Assembly: GCA_035627835.1 (NCBI GenBank)
Contig: DASPKX010000152.1
Coordinates: forward strand, 1-64,000
Direction of reading: 5' to 3'
DNA length: 64,000 nt
From: DASPKX01 sp035627835
GTDB lineage: Bacteria; Verrucomicrobiota; Verrucomicrobiia; Limisphaerales; SXQI01
Of this stretch, positions 52,826-60,215 are shown one piece after another. The notes under the pieces are model-generated. The model was given only the letters and a program-made list of their open reading frames with translations. It did no database searches and was not told the DNA's origin. Both the position numbers and the translations under genes were made by a program. The first letter of the stretch is position 1; the number at the start of each line of letters is the position of its first letter.

Positions 52826-52854
52826 TTGCTCTCCCCTAGGCCGTTGTGTATGTT
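52826..52854 (+). promoter_or_regulatory. Candidate sigma-70 promoter of grpE-dnaJ
   Basis: TTGCTC (52826-52831), 17-base spacer, TATGTT (52849-52854), 59 bases before the grpE ATG. The spacing is ideal and the boxes are moderate matches. No CIRCE element is visible, so heat control by HrcA is not supported at this site. Confidence 0.35.
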
Positions 52855-52913
52855 CCCCCTGCTTATAGGAGCAGCCCCCTTCAACACCGGGCCGCTCCAT
52901 TGGTCAAAGAAGC

Positions 52914-53507
52914 ATGAGCGACAACGATTTAAATCCTTCACAGGGCGCGTCACAGGCCTCCGCGCCAACGCCCGACGCTGCTCAGGAAGGCGGCGCCGCG
53001 CCCACTGAACAAAGCCAAGTCACTCTCACGCAAGCCGAACTGGACGAACTCCGCGCCAAGGCTGCCAAGGGCGAAGAGAACTATGAGCGCCTGCTGCGCG
53101 TATCAGCGGATTTCGACAATTTCAAAAAGCGCGCCGCGCGCGAGCGCTTGGACGCAATCAAATATGCCAACGAAAGCCTGCTCGAGCGGCTCGTGCCGGT
53201 GCTCGACACTTTCGACATGGCCATCCAGGCGGTGAACGCTCCCCAAGGCGCTTCCATGGAAGCCCTGAAGACGGGTGTTACCATGATTTATACCCAGCTT
53301 AAAAGCACCCTCACCGATGCTGGCCTCGAGGAGCTGAATGTCGCTGGGCAGAAGTTCGATCCAAATCTGCACGAGGCTGTTTCTCAGCAGGAAAGCGCCG
53401 AGGCTGAAGAAGGCTCCGTCCTTCAGCAATTGCGGAAAGGCTATCGCCTGCAAGGCCGGTTGATCCGCCCAGCCACGGTCATCGTCGCGAAAAAGCCTAA
53501 CGCTTAA
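52914..53507 (+). CDS. grpE: Nucleotide exchange factor GrpE
   Basis: Co-chaperone of 197 residues that releases ADP from DnaK. A disordered Ala/Gln-rich N-terminus (about 1-45) precedes the long coiled coil (TLTQAELDELRAKAAKGEEN), the conserved YERLLRVSADFDNFKKRAARE, LLERLVPVLDTFDMAIQA and, in the beta-domain, GLEELNVAGQKFDPNLHEAV. The end has GYRLQGRLIRPATVIVAK. All family landmarks are present. It is followed 6 bases later by dnaJ; dnaK is not in the window. Confidence 0.96.
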   Translation: MSDNDLNPSQGASQASAPTPDAAQEGGAAPTEQSQVTLTQAELDELRAKAAKGEENYERLLRVSADFDNFKKRAARERLDAIKYANESLLERLVPVLDTFDMAIQAVNAPQGASMEALKTGVTMIYTQLKSTLTDAGLEELNVAGQKFDPNLHEAVSQQESAEAEEGSVLQQLRKGYRLQGRLIRPATVIVAKKPNA

Positions 53508-53513
53508 CGCACA

Positions 53514-54683
53514 ATGGCTAAACGCGATTACTACGAAGTGCTCGGCATCGAAAAAGGCGCGAGCGCTGATGACATCAAGAAGGCTTACCGCAAGCTTGCT
53601 GTTAAATATCACCCGGACAAAAATCCAGGCGATAAAGCGGCTGAAGAAAAGTTCAAGGAACTCGGTGAAGCTTACGAGGCCCTGAGCGATCCGCAAAAAC
53701 GCGCGGCCTACGACCAATATGGCCACGCCGCTTTTGACCCGCGCACCCGGGCGGGCGCAGGACGTCCGGGCGGTGGCGGCTTCCATGATCCTTTCGACAT
53801 CTTCCGCGAAGTCTTCGGCGGCGGCGCAGGCGGCGGTGGCGGCGGCGGCAGCATTTTCGATGATCTTTTCGGCGGTGGCGGCGGCGCGCGCCGTGACCCC
53901 ACCGGCCGGCAGCGGGGCGCGGATCTCCGTTACGACATGGAGATCACTTTTGAAGAAGCCGTTCTCGGCTGCGAAAAGGAAGTCTCACTGACAAAAGCGG
54001 AAGCTTGCGATGTTTGCAAAGGCGCTGGCGCTGAGCCTGGCAGCAAGCGGAGCGTTTGCCCGACGTGCGGCGGTCGTGGCCAGGTGGTGACTTCACGCGG
54101 CATTTTCAGCATCGCGCAAACTTGCGGGCGCTGCGAAGGCGCCGGCCAGGTCATCGAAAAGCCCTGCAAACGCTGCCATGGCAATGGCCGGGTCGAGCGG
54201 ACCAGCAAGGTTAAAATTAAAATTCCAGCCGGCGTGGACACCGGCACCCGTTTGCGTTCCGCGGGCAGCGGCGAAGGCGGATTGCGCGGCGGCGCGCCGG
54301 GCGACCTCTATGTTGTGCTGCATGTTCGCGCTCACGAGATCTTCCAACGCGACGGCGACGATCTGCTGTGCGAGGTTCCGGTGCAATTCGTGCAAGCGGC
54401 GCTCGGGTCCGAGATCGATGTCCCCACCATGAGCGGCAAAGCTCAAATTAAAATCCCTCCAGGCACCCAACCCGGCACAATCTTCCGCCTCAAAGGTCGG
54501 GGTGTGAAGAGCCTGCAAGGGTATGGCTCAGGGGATCTTCATGTTCGGGTGCAGGTGGAAATTCCCACCCACCTCAATCATGCCCAAAAAGCGAAGCTGC
54601 AGGAGTTCGCCGAGCTTTGCGACGCGAGCACGAACCCGATCAGCAAAAGCTTCTTCGAAAAGGCCAAGAACCTTTTCCGCTAA
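53514..54683 (+). CDS. dnaJ: Chaperone DnaJ
   Basis: Full-length type I J-protein of 389 residues. The J-domain (1-70) contains KYHPDKNPGD with the HPD motif. The Gly/Phe-rich linker here has long runs of Gly (about 80-125). The zinc-finger region has four CxxCxGxG repeats (CDVCKGAG, CPTCGGRG, CGRCEGAG, CKRCHGNG). The C-terminal peptide-binding domain includes VKIKIPAGVDTGTRLR and KIPPGTQPGTIFRLKGRGV. It stimulates DnaK ATPase and delivers clients. It lies between grpE and rsmE, a common order in PVC and other genomes. Confidence 0.97.
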   Translation: MAKRDYYEVLGIEKGASADDIKKAYRKLAVKYHPDKNPGDKAAEEKFKELGEAYEALSDPQKRAAYDQYGHAAFDPRTRAGAGRPGGGGFHDPFDIFREVFGGGAGGGGGGGSIFDDLFGGGGGARRDPTGRQRGADLRYDMEITFEEAVLGCEKEVSLTKAEACDVCKGAGAEPGSKRSVCPTCGGRGQVVTSRGIFSIAQTCGRCEGAGQVIEKPCKRCHGNGRVERTSKVKIKIPAGVDTGTRLRSAGSGEGGLRGGAPGDLYVVLHVRAHEIFQRDGDDLLCEVPVQFVQAALGSEIDVPTMSGKAQIKIPPGTQPGTIFRLKGRGVKSLQGYGSGDLHVRVQVEIPTHLNHAQKAKLQEFAELCDASTNPISKSFFEKAKNLFR

Positions 54684-54707
54684 CAACACTTGGGACGAGG
54701 GGACAAG

Positions 54708-55475
54708 ATGCATCGCTGCTACGTTGAACCAGGTCAGGCTTCAAACGCCACGTTGACGCTTAGCGACCGCGAAGCGCATCACGCCACAAACGTGCTGCGC
54801 CTGAAAGTCCGCGATCGCATCGTGGCGCTGGACGGCCAAGGCTCCGAATTCCTCTGTGAGATTGCTGACATCTCACGCAAAGGTGGCCAGTTAAAAGTCC
54901 TCTCCCGCACAAGCATTCGTCCCCTCCCCTACCAACTCACGCTGATCCAAGCCGTGCCCAAGGGTAAGGCCATGGAGAACATCGTGCAGAAAGCCACCGA
55001 GCTTGGCGCCATCGGCATTGTGCCGCTGCTGAGTGAGCGCACCGTGGTGCAGTTGGATGACGAGGACGCCGGCGCCAAGGTTGAGAAATGGACCGAAACG
55101 TGCATCGAAGCCATCAAGCAATGCGGCTCCGCCTGGCTCCCGAAGATTGATCCACCAACCTCCCCCACAGCCTTTTTGAATCGCGGCGAGCGTTTCGATT
55201 TACAGCTCCTGGCCAGCCTTCAATCGGACACGCAGCATCCCCGCGCAATTTTGGATGCTTACTTCGAAGAACGCAAAAAGCACGCGACGAGCATTGCGAT
55301 TTGGGTGGGTCCAGAAGGCGATTTCACCCCGGCGGAAATCAACATGGCGCGTAACGCGGGAGCCCTCCCAGTGACCTTGGGGCCATTAGTGTTGCGCAGC
55401 GACACCGCTGCGATTTACTCGCTGTCCGTGTTGAACTACGAAATGCAAGCCCGCCTGGGGTTGCGGGTAAATTGA
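54708..55475 (+). CDS. rsmE: 16S rRNA (uracil1498-N3)-methyltransferase RsmE
   Basis: SPOUT-class methyltransferase of 255 residues. The N-terminal PUA-like part has LTLSDREAHHATNVLRLKVRD. The catalytic trefoil-knot part has LIQAVPKGKAMENIVQKATE, ELGAIGIVPLLSERT, EAIKQCGS, IWVGPEGDFTPAEIN and LGPLVLRSDTAAIYSLSVL. These include the AdoMet-binding GPEGG-like and LGxxILRxETA-like motifs, with Val/Asp variants here. ATG 54708 is chosen over a TTG six codons earlier. Following dnaJ by 24 bases is the usual arrangement. It ends a chaperone/ribosome operon; a 511-bp non-coding stretch with REP elements follows. Confidence 0.95.
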   Translation: MHRCYVEPGQASNATLTLSDREAHHATNVLRLKVRDRIVALDGQGSEFLCEIADISRKGGQLKVLSRTSIRPLPYQLTLIQAVPKGKAMENIVQKATELGAIGIVPLLSERTVVQLDDEDAGAKVEKWTETCIEAIKQCGSAWLPKIDPPTSPTAFLNRGERFDLQLLASLQSDTQHPRAILDAYFEERKKHATSIAIWVGPEGDFTPAEINMARNAGALPVTLGPLVLRSDTAAIYSLSVLNYEMQARLGLRVN

Positions 55476-55678
55476 GCCGCGTGAGCGCCTAAAACAGGTT
55501 TTCCGCTTGCTCACCGCACCGCCCATTTGGCACTCGCTTCGCGCCGCCTCACGCCAAGCCAAAGCGAAATGGTCACTCCGTAAAAGAAGCGCCACGCCGC
55601 ACGCCCCTCTGCTCAAAATGGCCCTGCCAATATGGTTACGGTTTGGACAGAGATGTTCACGTTGATACCTCCCGAAAG
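55476..55678. other. Non-coding stretch after rsmE
   Basis: About 200 bases with no coding signal and no recognisable RNA gene, leading into the REP elements. No rho-independent terminator of usual strength was seen after rsmE. Confidence 0.5.
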
Positions 55679-55770
55679 GCCTCGGAGAGGCCGCACATAC
55701 TAGCCCACAGGCGAAGCAACGCGGAGCCTGTGGGTCCCACGTCCGACCAAATCCGGCTCCGTAGGAGCCG
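55679..55770 (+). repeat. REP element A
   Basis: Begins with the extra hairpin GCCTCGGAGAGGC, then CCGCACATACTAG, the inverted pair CCCACAGGC (55704-55712) / GCCTGTGGG (55726-55734), and the short hairpin CGGCTCC-GTA-GGAGCCG (55754-55770). The leading part is found again, inverted, at the far end of REP C. Confidence 0.85.
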
Positions 55771-55908
55771 AACAGCTCCTCCCTCCGCGCACACCAAAAA
55801 CGCACTGGTCACCATGCACCCTTCACCATGCACCCGGTCGTAACGCGGCCGCTTCGCCATGCCCGTGTGCTTGCGCCTTCCCTTTGCCCCCAAAGGGGTC
55901 AAACATAC

Positions 55909-55980
55909 TAGCCCACAGGCAAGCGCCAGCGCAGCCTGTGGGTTAAGAGTCCCCCAACACCACAGGCTCCGTAGGAGCCG
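55909..55980 (+). repeat. REP element B
   Basis: TAGCCCACAGGC start with arms CCCACAGGC / GCCTGTGGG, then GGCTCC-GTA-GGAGCC at the end. Its first 34 bases are identical to the distant REP D at 11455. It abuts the stop of the transposase gene (6 bases away). Confidence 0.85.
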
Positions 55981-55986
55981 CACAGG

Positions 55987-56451
55987 CTAACGCCAAAGAA
56001 ACGCCGGATCGTAGCGAACATTGTGCTTCTTGAGGAACGCGAGGAATTCCTCCTCGAATGATTTATGCCGATGATGTTCCTCCTGCTGTTCGATGTAACT
56101 GCGCACGCGCAGATAATTGGACCGGCTGACAGCAAACGCCCCATAGCCTGTTTGCCAACTAAACGCCAGCGATTCCCGGTATTGTTCGTGCACCCAAAGG
56201 GTGGAACTCGATTTCAACTGCCGAACGAGGTCGGAAAGCGCAACCGTAGCAGGCGCTGCCATCAGGATGTGTGCGTGGTCGCGTGTGCCATTTATGGTGA
56301 TTTCCTTCGCGCCATGTTGCTGAAGGATGCCGCACATATACGCGAAAAGCGGGGCCCGGAAGGAATCATCGATCGTTGGGCGACGATCTTTCGTCCCGAA
56401 GACGACATGCACCAGCAAGTCGGAAAACGTGTGAGCCACGCCGAAAGGCAA
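55987..56451 (-). CDS. IS200/IS605-like (RAYT-type) Y1 transposase
   Basis: Single-domain Y1 HUH transposase of 154 residues (REP-associated tyrosine transposase group or close relative). The HUH metal motif is RDHAHILMA (His-Ala-His) and the catalytic tyrosine is in VRSYIEQQEEHHRHKSF. The N-terminus DLLVHVVFGTKDRRP and AFSWQTGYGAFAVS are family stretches. Such enzymes cut and join single-stranded DNA at hairpins. The gene is intact and lies between two oppositely oriented REP elements (B and C), each within about 30 bases, the usual arrangement of a RAYT with its own REPs. Full length and motifs suggest it may still be active. Confidence 0.9.
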   Translation of the reverse strand: MPFGVAHTFSDLLVHVVFGTKDRRPTIDDSFRAPLFAYMCGILQQHGAKEITINGTRDHAHILMAAPATVALSDLVRQLKSSSTLWVHEQYRESLAFSWQTGYGAFAVSRSNYLRVRSYIEQQEEHHRHKSFEEEFLAFLKKHNVRYDPAFLWR

Positions 56452-56476
56452 CCATCCGTTGCGGGGCGGTCAAGCC

Positions 56477-56585
56477 TGGAGTTGTTCGGCTCCTACGGAG
56501 CCTGGCGGGCGCGGGATCCATATCCCACAGGCTCCGCTTCGCTTCGCCTGTGGGCTAGAATGTGCGGCCTCTCCGAGGCCTACTG
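56477..56585 (-). repeat. REP element C (inverted)
   Basis: Reverse-complement copy of the REP unit: CGGCTCCTACGGAGCC, then CCCACAGGC / GCCTGTGGG, CTAG, and the extra hairpin GGCCTCTCCGAGGCC. It lies 25 bases upstream of the transposase start and pairs in inverted orientation with REP B/A across the gene. Its outer part is shared with REP A. Confidence 0.85.
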
Positions 56586-56633
56586 AGGCCGGTCATTGCG
56601 TACGCTTTAGGCGACGCGCCCCACCTCCCCGCC

Positions 56634-58580
56634 TTAAATCGAAACTTCCATCTCCTCCGCTTGCACGTGGATGTATTCCAAAATCCGTGTCACCGCTTCC
56701 TGCACGGGCATGGACTCGGTGTTTAACACCAGCTCCGGCTTGGTCGGCGGCTCGTATGGCGCTGAAATGCCCGTGAACTCGCGCAACTCGTTAGCGCGCG
56801 CCTTTGCATACAACCCCTTCGGATCCCGCTCCTCACACACCTTCAACGGCGCGTCCACATGCACTTCGATGAACTGCCCTTCCTGCATCATATGCCGCAC
56901 CATGTCGCGGTCGCTGCGATACGGCGAGATAAACGCAGTGACGCAAATGAATCCCGCGTCAGCAAATAACTTCGCCACTTCACCCACGCGGCGAATGTTC
57001 TCCTTCCGGTCCTGCGGCGAGAATGCAAGGTCGGAGCACAATCCGTGGCGCACGTTGTCGCCGTCCAAGACGTAAGCCTGCTTGCCGATGTTGAACAACT
57101 CGCGCTCAAGCTCCGTTGCAATGGTCGATTTGCCCGCGCCCGATAAGCCCGTCAGCCACACCACCATGCCGCGATGGCCATTGCGGCGCGCGCGTTGGTC
57201 CGCGGTGACTTTGCCGTGGCTCCAATAAAGATTGTCGCTGCGCAGACGGCCGTCCGTGGTCTTCTTCGGGTAATTGTCTTCAGCGATGATCCCGCCGCCA
57301 GACACTTCGAATCCGTCCACGATCACGAAACGGCCCGTCGCCACGATCTCGGAATGCGTGTCGAACGCAACTGGACGCCGCGTGCGCAACGTCATCTCCG
57401 CGACTTCATTGCGGCCAACGAACAATTCATTCTCCTTGCGGGAAACGGTTTCCAGCGTGGAGGAATCAATCACCCGCTCGATCTTCTCGATTTCGCAATC
57501 AACTTCCTGCGTGGCGAGCTTGAGCTTGTATAAACGGCCCCGCTTGAACGGCGCGCGGCCAAGCCAAAACACCCGCGCTTTGAAGCGCGTCAAATCATAG
57601 GGCGCATCACTCTCCAGCGACGCCACAGCCCCGCGTTCCACGAAGATCTGCTCCGTCAAGGTGACGCCGATCGACTCACCCGCCGACGCAACGTCGTGAG
57701 ACAACGCATTCCAGCGCTCAATTGTTTTAACCGTGCTGGTCTTATTGCCTGGGCTGAAGATGAGTCGATCGCCGACCTTCAATGTCCCCGACTCAATGCG
57801 GCCCGCCAGAATGCGGCGCTCGTCGAAGCGGTAAACATCCTGGATCGGAAAGCGCAACGGCTTATCGCTCCGTGGTTGCGCGACCTGAAACACATCCAGC
57901 GTCTCCACAACCGTGCCGCCTTTCCACCACGGCATCTTGTCGCTGCGAGTGGCGATGTTATCGCCGTGCTTCGCCGCAATGGGAATGAAGCAGGTCGGCG
58001 TAACGCCAACACCTTCCAAAAACTTCCGGTAATCCCGCTCGATGGAGTTGAAACGCTCCTCGGAGTAATTCTCCAGGTCCATCTTGTTCACGAGCACGGC
58101 GATTTGCTTGATCCCCAGCAAATTCAACAAGTAGCCGTGGCGGCGGGACTGCTCCTGCACACCTTCATGGGCGTCGATCAACAACAGCGCAGCCTCCGCA
58201 TTGGCAGCGCCCGTGATCATATTCTTCAGGAACTCCTTGTGGCCCGGCGCATCGATGATCACGTATTGGCGCTTCTTGGTGTGGAACCAAATCTGCGCGG
58301 TGTCGATCGTGATGTTTTGATCGCGCTCCGATTGCAGAGCGTCCATCAAGTTGGCCCACTCGAAAGGAACCCCGCGCCGCTCGGCAATCTTTTGCAACTG
58401 CTCCAGCTTCCCATCCGGAAGTGAGCCGGTGTCATTGAAGAGGCGGCCCACAAAAGTGGATTTGCCATGGTCCACATGGCCCACGATCACGATCTTTAAC
58501 TGCTCGGTGGGCGCGCCGTTCGCGCTGCCGTTGCCGTTATTGGTCCACATAGCTTTCGTCAGTTCGGGAGCAATGGCCAT
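56634..58580 (-). CDS. cysNC: Bifunctional sulfate adenylyltransferase subunit 1 / APS kinase (CysNC)
   Basis: Fusion of 648 residues. The N-terminal part is an EF-Tu-like GTPase (CysN): P-loop GHVDHGKST (34-42), DAPGHKEF and NKMD. It powers CysD in making APS from ATP and sulfate. The C-terminal part (from about 460) is APS kinase (CysC): P-loop GLSGAGKST, DGDNVRHGL, ISPYRSDRD and DPKGLYAKAR; it makes PAPS from APS. The layout equals NodQ/CysNC. It starts 54 bases after cysD and ends the leftward cysI-cysH-cysD-cysNC operon. An alternative start at codon 11 (MWTNNGN) is possible. Confidence 0.96.
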   Translation of the reverse strand: MAIAPELTKAMWTNNGNGSANGAPTEQLKIVIVGHVDHGKSTFVGRLFNDTGSLPDGKLEQLQKIAERRGVPFEWANLMDALQSERDQNITIDTAQIWFHTKKRQYVIIDAPGHKEFLKNMITGAANAEAALLLIDAHEGVQEQSRRHGYLLNLLGIKQIAVLVNKMDLENYSEERFNSIERDYRKFLEGVGVTPTCFIPIAAKHGDNIATRSDKMPWWKGGTVVETLDVFQVAQPRSDKPLRFPIQDVYRFDERRILAGRIESGTLKVGDRLIFSPGNKTSTVKTIERWNALSHDVASAGESIGVTLTEQIFVERGAVASLESDAPYDLTRFKARVFWLGRAPFKRGRLYKLKLATQEVDCEIEKIERVIDSSTLETVSRKENELFVGRNEVAEMTLRTRRPVAFDTHSEIVATGRFVIVDGFEVSGGGIIAEDNYPKKTTDGRLRSDNLYWSHGKVTADQRARRNGHRGMVVWLTGLSGAGKSTIATELERELFNIGKQAYVLDGDNVRHGLCSDLAFSPQDRKENIRRVGEVAKLFADAGFICVTAFISPYRSDRDMVRHMMQEGQFIEVHVDAPLKVCEERDPKGLYAKARANELREFTGISAPYEPPTKPELVLNTESMPVQEAVTRILEYIHVQAEEMEVSI

Positions 58581-58634
58581 AGGGAAAGAAATAGTTCAGG
58601 GTCAAAAAGTGCAGGGCTGGGAGCAGGCGCGCGC

Positions 58635-59447
58635 TTACATGTAGCCATCGCGACGGAGCTTCTCGAAAGCGTCTTCGCTCTCTTTATCCTGGGCACGGCC
58701 AGAGCGTTCCGTGGTGCGCGTGTGGCGCAATTCCTCAATGATTTCGCGAACGCTGCGCGCATTCGACTTGATCGACGCGGTGCAAGGCGCGCAACCAAGG
58801 CTGCGATAGCGATCACCATTCTGGTTCGCGAAATAGAGCGGAATAATCGGCATGTTCTCACGCTCGATGTACTCCCAGATGTTCAGCTCGGTCCAATGCA
58901 GGAGCGGGTGAATGCGAATGTGCGTTCCCTTGTCGAAGTCCGTCTTGAATTGATCCCACAACTCCGGTGGCTGGTCCTCAACATTCCACTCCATGTTTTT
59001 GTCGCGCGGGCTGAAATACCGCTCCTTCGCGCGAGTGGGCTCCTCGTCGCGCCGCACGCCAACGATCACTCCGGTGAAATGATGCTTCTCAAGCACTTGC
59101 TTCAGGCCATCCTTCTTCAACGTCCCGCAGCACTCCACGCGCGTGCATTTGCCGTTCGGATAAGTGATCCCCGAGCGGAGAACCTCCTCATTCTTCCCCA
59201 CCACCAGCTCCAGCTTCCATTCCTTCACTAAACGATCGCGGTACTCGATCATCGAAGGAATCTTGTAAGTGGTGTCCACGTGCACGAGCGGGAACGGCAC
59301 ATGGCCAAAGAACGCTTTGCGCGCCAGCCACAATAGCACCGTGGAATCTTTCCCGATGCTCCACAGCATCGCGAGGTTCTCGAACTTATTAAATGCCTCG
59401 CGAAGAATATAGATGCTTTGGTTCTCCAGCTTTGAGAGGTAATCCAT
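58635..59447 (-). CDS. cysD: Sulfate adenylyltransferase subunit 2 (CysD)
   Basis: Protein of 270 residues, the ATP-pyrophosphatase-type catalytic subunit that forms APS with CysN. The PP-loop region is LAMLWSIGKDSTVLLWLARKA; ligands and family stretches are PFPLVHVDTTYKIPSM, GVRRDEEPTRAKERYFSPRD, LHWTELNIWEYIERE and YRSLGCAPCTASI. The C-terminus ERSGRAQDKESEDAFEKLRRDGYM is typical when shortened to these parts. It lies 13 bases after cysH and before cysNC, as in other assimilatory operons. Confidence 0.96.
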   Translation of the reverse strand: MDYLSKLENQSIYILREAFNKFENLAMLWSIGKDSTVLLWLARKAFFGHVPFPLVHVDTTYKIPSMIEYRDRLVKEWKLELVVGKNEEVLRSGITYPNGKCTRVECCGTLKKDGLKQVLEKHHFTGVIVGVRRDEEPTRAKERYFSPRDKNMEWNVEDQPPELWDQFKTDFDKGTHIRIHPLLHWTELNIWEYIERENMPIIPLYFANQNGDRYRSLGCAPCTASIKSNARSVREIIEELRHTRTTERSGRAQDKESEDAFEKLRRDGYM

Positions 59448-59460
59448 ACTGAAAATTCTG

Positions 59461-60174
59461 TTAGGCTTTGCGGGCCATGAACGTGTGGATGCCGCACTCC
59501 ACTTTGTTGAACCCGGTCCAGCGCCCAGCGCGCTCGTTTTCCCCTCCGGCAGATTTCACGGTGCAAGGCTTGCATCCAATCGATCTGTAGCCCTGGTCAT
59601 GCAACGTGTTGTAAGGAATCCCGTTCTTGCGCAGATGCTCCCAGACAGCTTCCTTCGTCCAATTCGCCATCGGGTTGAGCTTCACGATCTCGCGTGTCCC
59701 ATCGAAGTTGTACAATTCGATAATGCCAATGTTGGAGCGAGTGTCGGATTGCTGCCGACGCAAACCGGTGATCCAGCAGTCCAGGTCGGACAACTTGCCT
59801 TGCAGCGGCAGCACTTTTCTGATTCCGCAGCAGAGGTCCGGATCGCGTGCCCAGAGATCTGGCCCATGCGCCGCCTCCTGCTGGGCCGGCGTGAGATCGG
59901 GGAGAACGGACTCAATCGTGAAACCAAAGTGCCGCTCCAGGTTGGTCTTCAGCGCCAACGTCTCATCGAACAAATAGCCCGTGTCTAAAGTGAACACCGG
60001 GAATCCAAATCCATGCTTCACCGCCAGGTCCATCATCACGAGGCCAGCGCCCTGAAAACTCGTGCCGATCGCAGAGCGTTTGCCAAAGCGCTCCCACGCC
60101 CAACGAAGGATCTCCTCCGTGGGCTGAGAGTTGAACCTCTCATTAAGTTGCGCGACTTCGTCAGGATTAAGCAT
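59461..60174 (-). CDS. cysH: Adenylylsulfate (APS-type) reductase CysH
   Basis: Thioredoxin- or glutathione-linked reductase of 237 residues that yields sulfite. The PP-loop-like start is SAIGTSFQGAGLV and PVFTLDTGYLFDET. Two cysteine pairs, DLCCGIRKVLPL and SIGCKPCTV, are the ligands of the [4Fe-4S] cluster that marks enzymes using APS rather than PAPS. The reactive Cys is in VECGIHTF near the C-terminus. ATG at 60174 is preferred; the GTG seven codons upstream lies in an intercistronic hairpin. It is second in the sulfate operon. Confidence 0.93.
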   Translation of the reverse strand: MLNPDEVAQLNERFNSQPTEEILRWAWERFGKRSAIGTSFQGAGLVMMDLAVKHGFGFPVFTLDTGYLFDETLALKTNLERHFGFTIESVLPDLTPAQQEAAHGPDLWARDPDLCCGIRKVLPLQGKLSDLDCWITGLRRQQSDTRSNIGIIELYNFDGTREIVKLNPMANWTKEAVWEHLRKNGIPYNTLHDQGYRSIGCKPCTVKSAGGENERAGRWTGFNKVECGIHTFMARKA

Positions 60175-60180
60175 GGTGGA

Positions 60181-60202
60181 AAGGGGCGTTTTCACGCCCC
60201 TT
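60181..60202 (-). promoter_or_regulatory. Intercistronic hairpin between cysI and cysH
   Basis: Perfect 8-bp stem AAGGGGCG / CGCCCCTT with a 6-base loop, followed on the minus strand by CCTTTCC. The tail is too short for a strong terminator, so an attenuating or RNA-stabilising role between cysI and cysH is possible; inference. Confidence 0.45.
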
Positions 60203-60215
60203 GCGAGAACCGTGA

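Noticed and set aside
52659..52913. CIRCE heat-shock operator before grpE
   Set aside because: I looked for TTAGCACTC-N9-GAGTGCTAA and found no such inverted repeat in the fliW-grpE gap.
53103..53786. 227-codon minus-strand frame opposite grpE and dnaJ
   Set aside because: Spans two strongly conserved plus-strand genes and shows no motif or independent codon pattern.
55679..56585. CRISPR array
   Set aside because: The repeats are few, irregularly spaced, made of hairpins and in both orientations, and there are no Cas genes. They fit REP elements around a RAYT.
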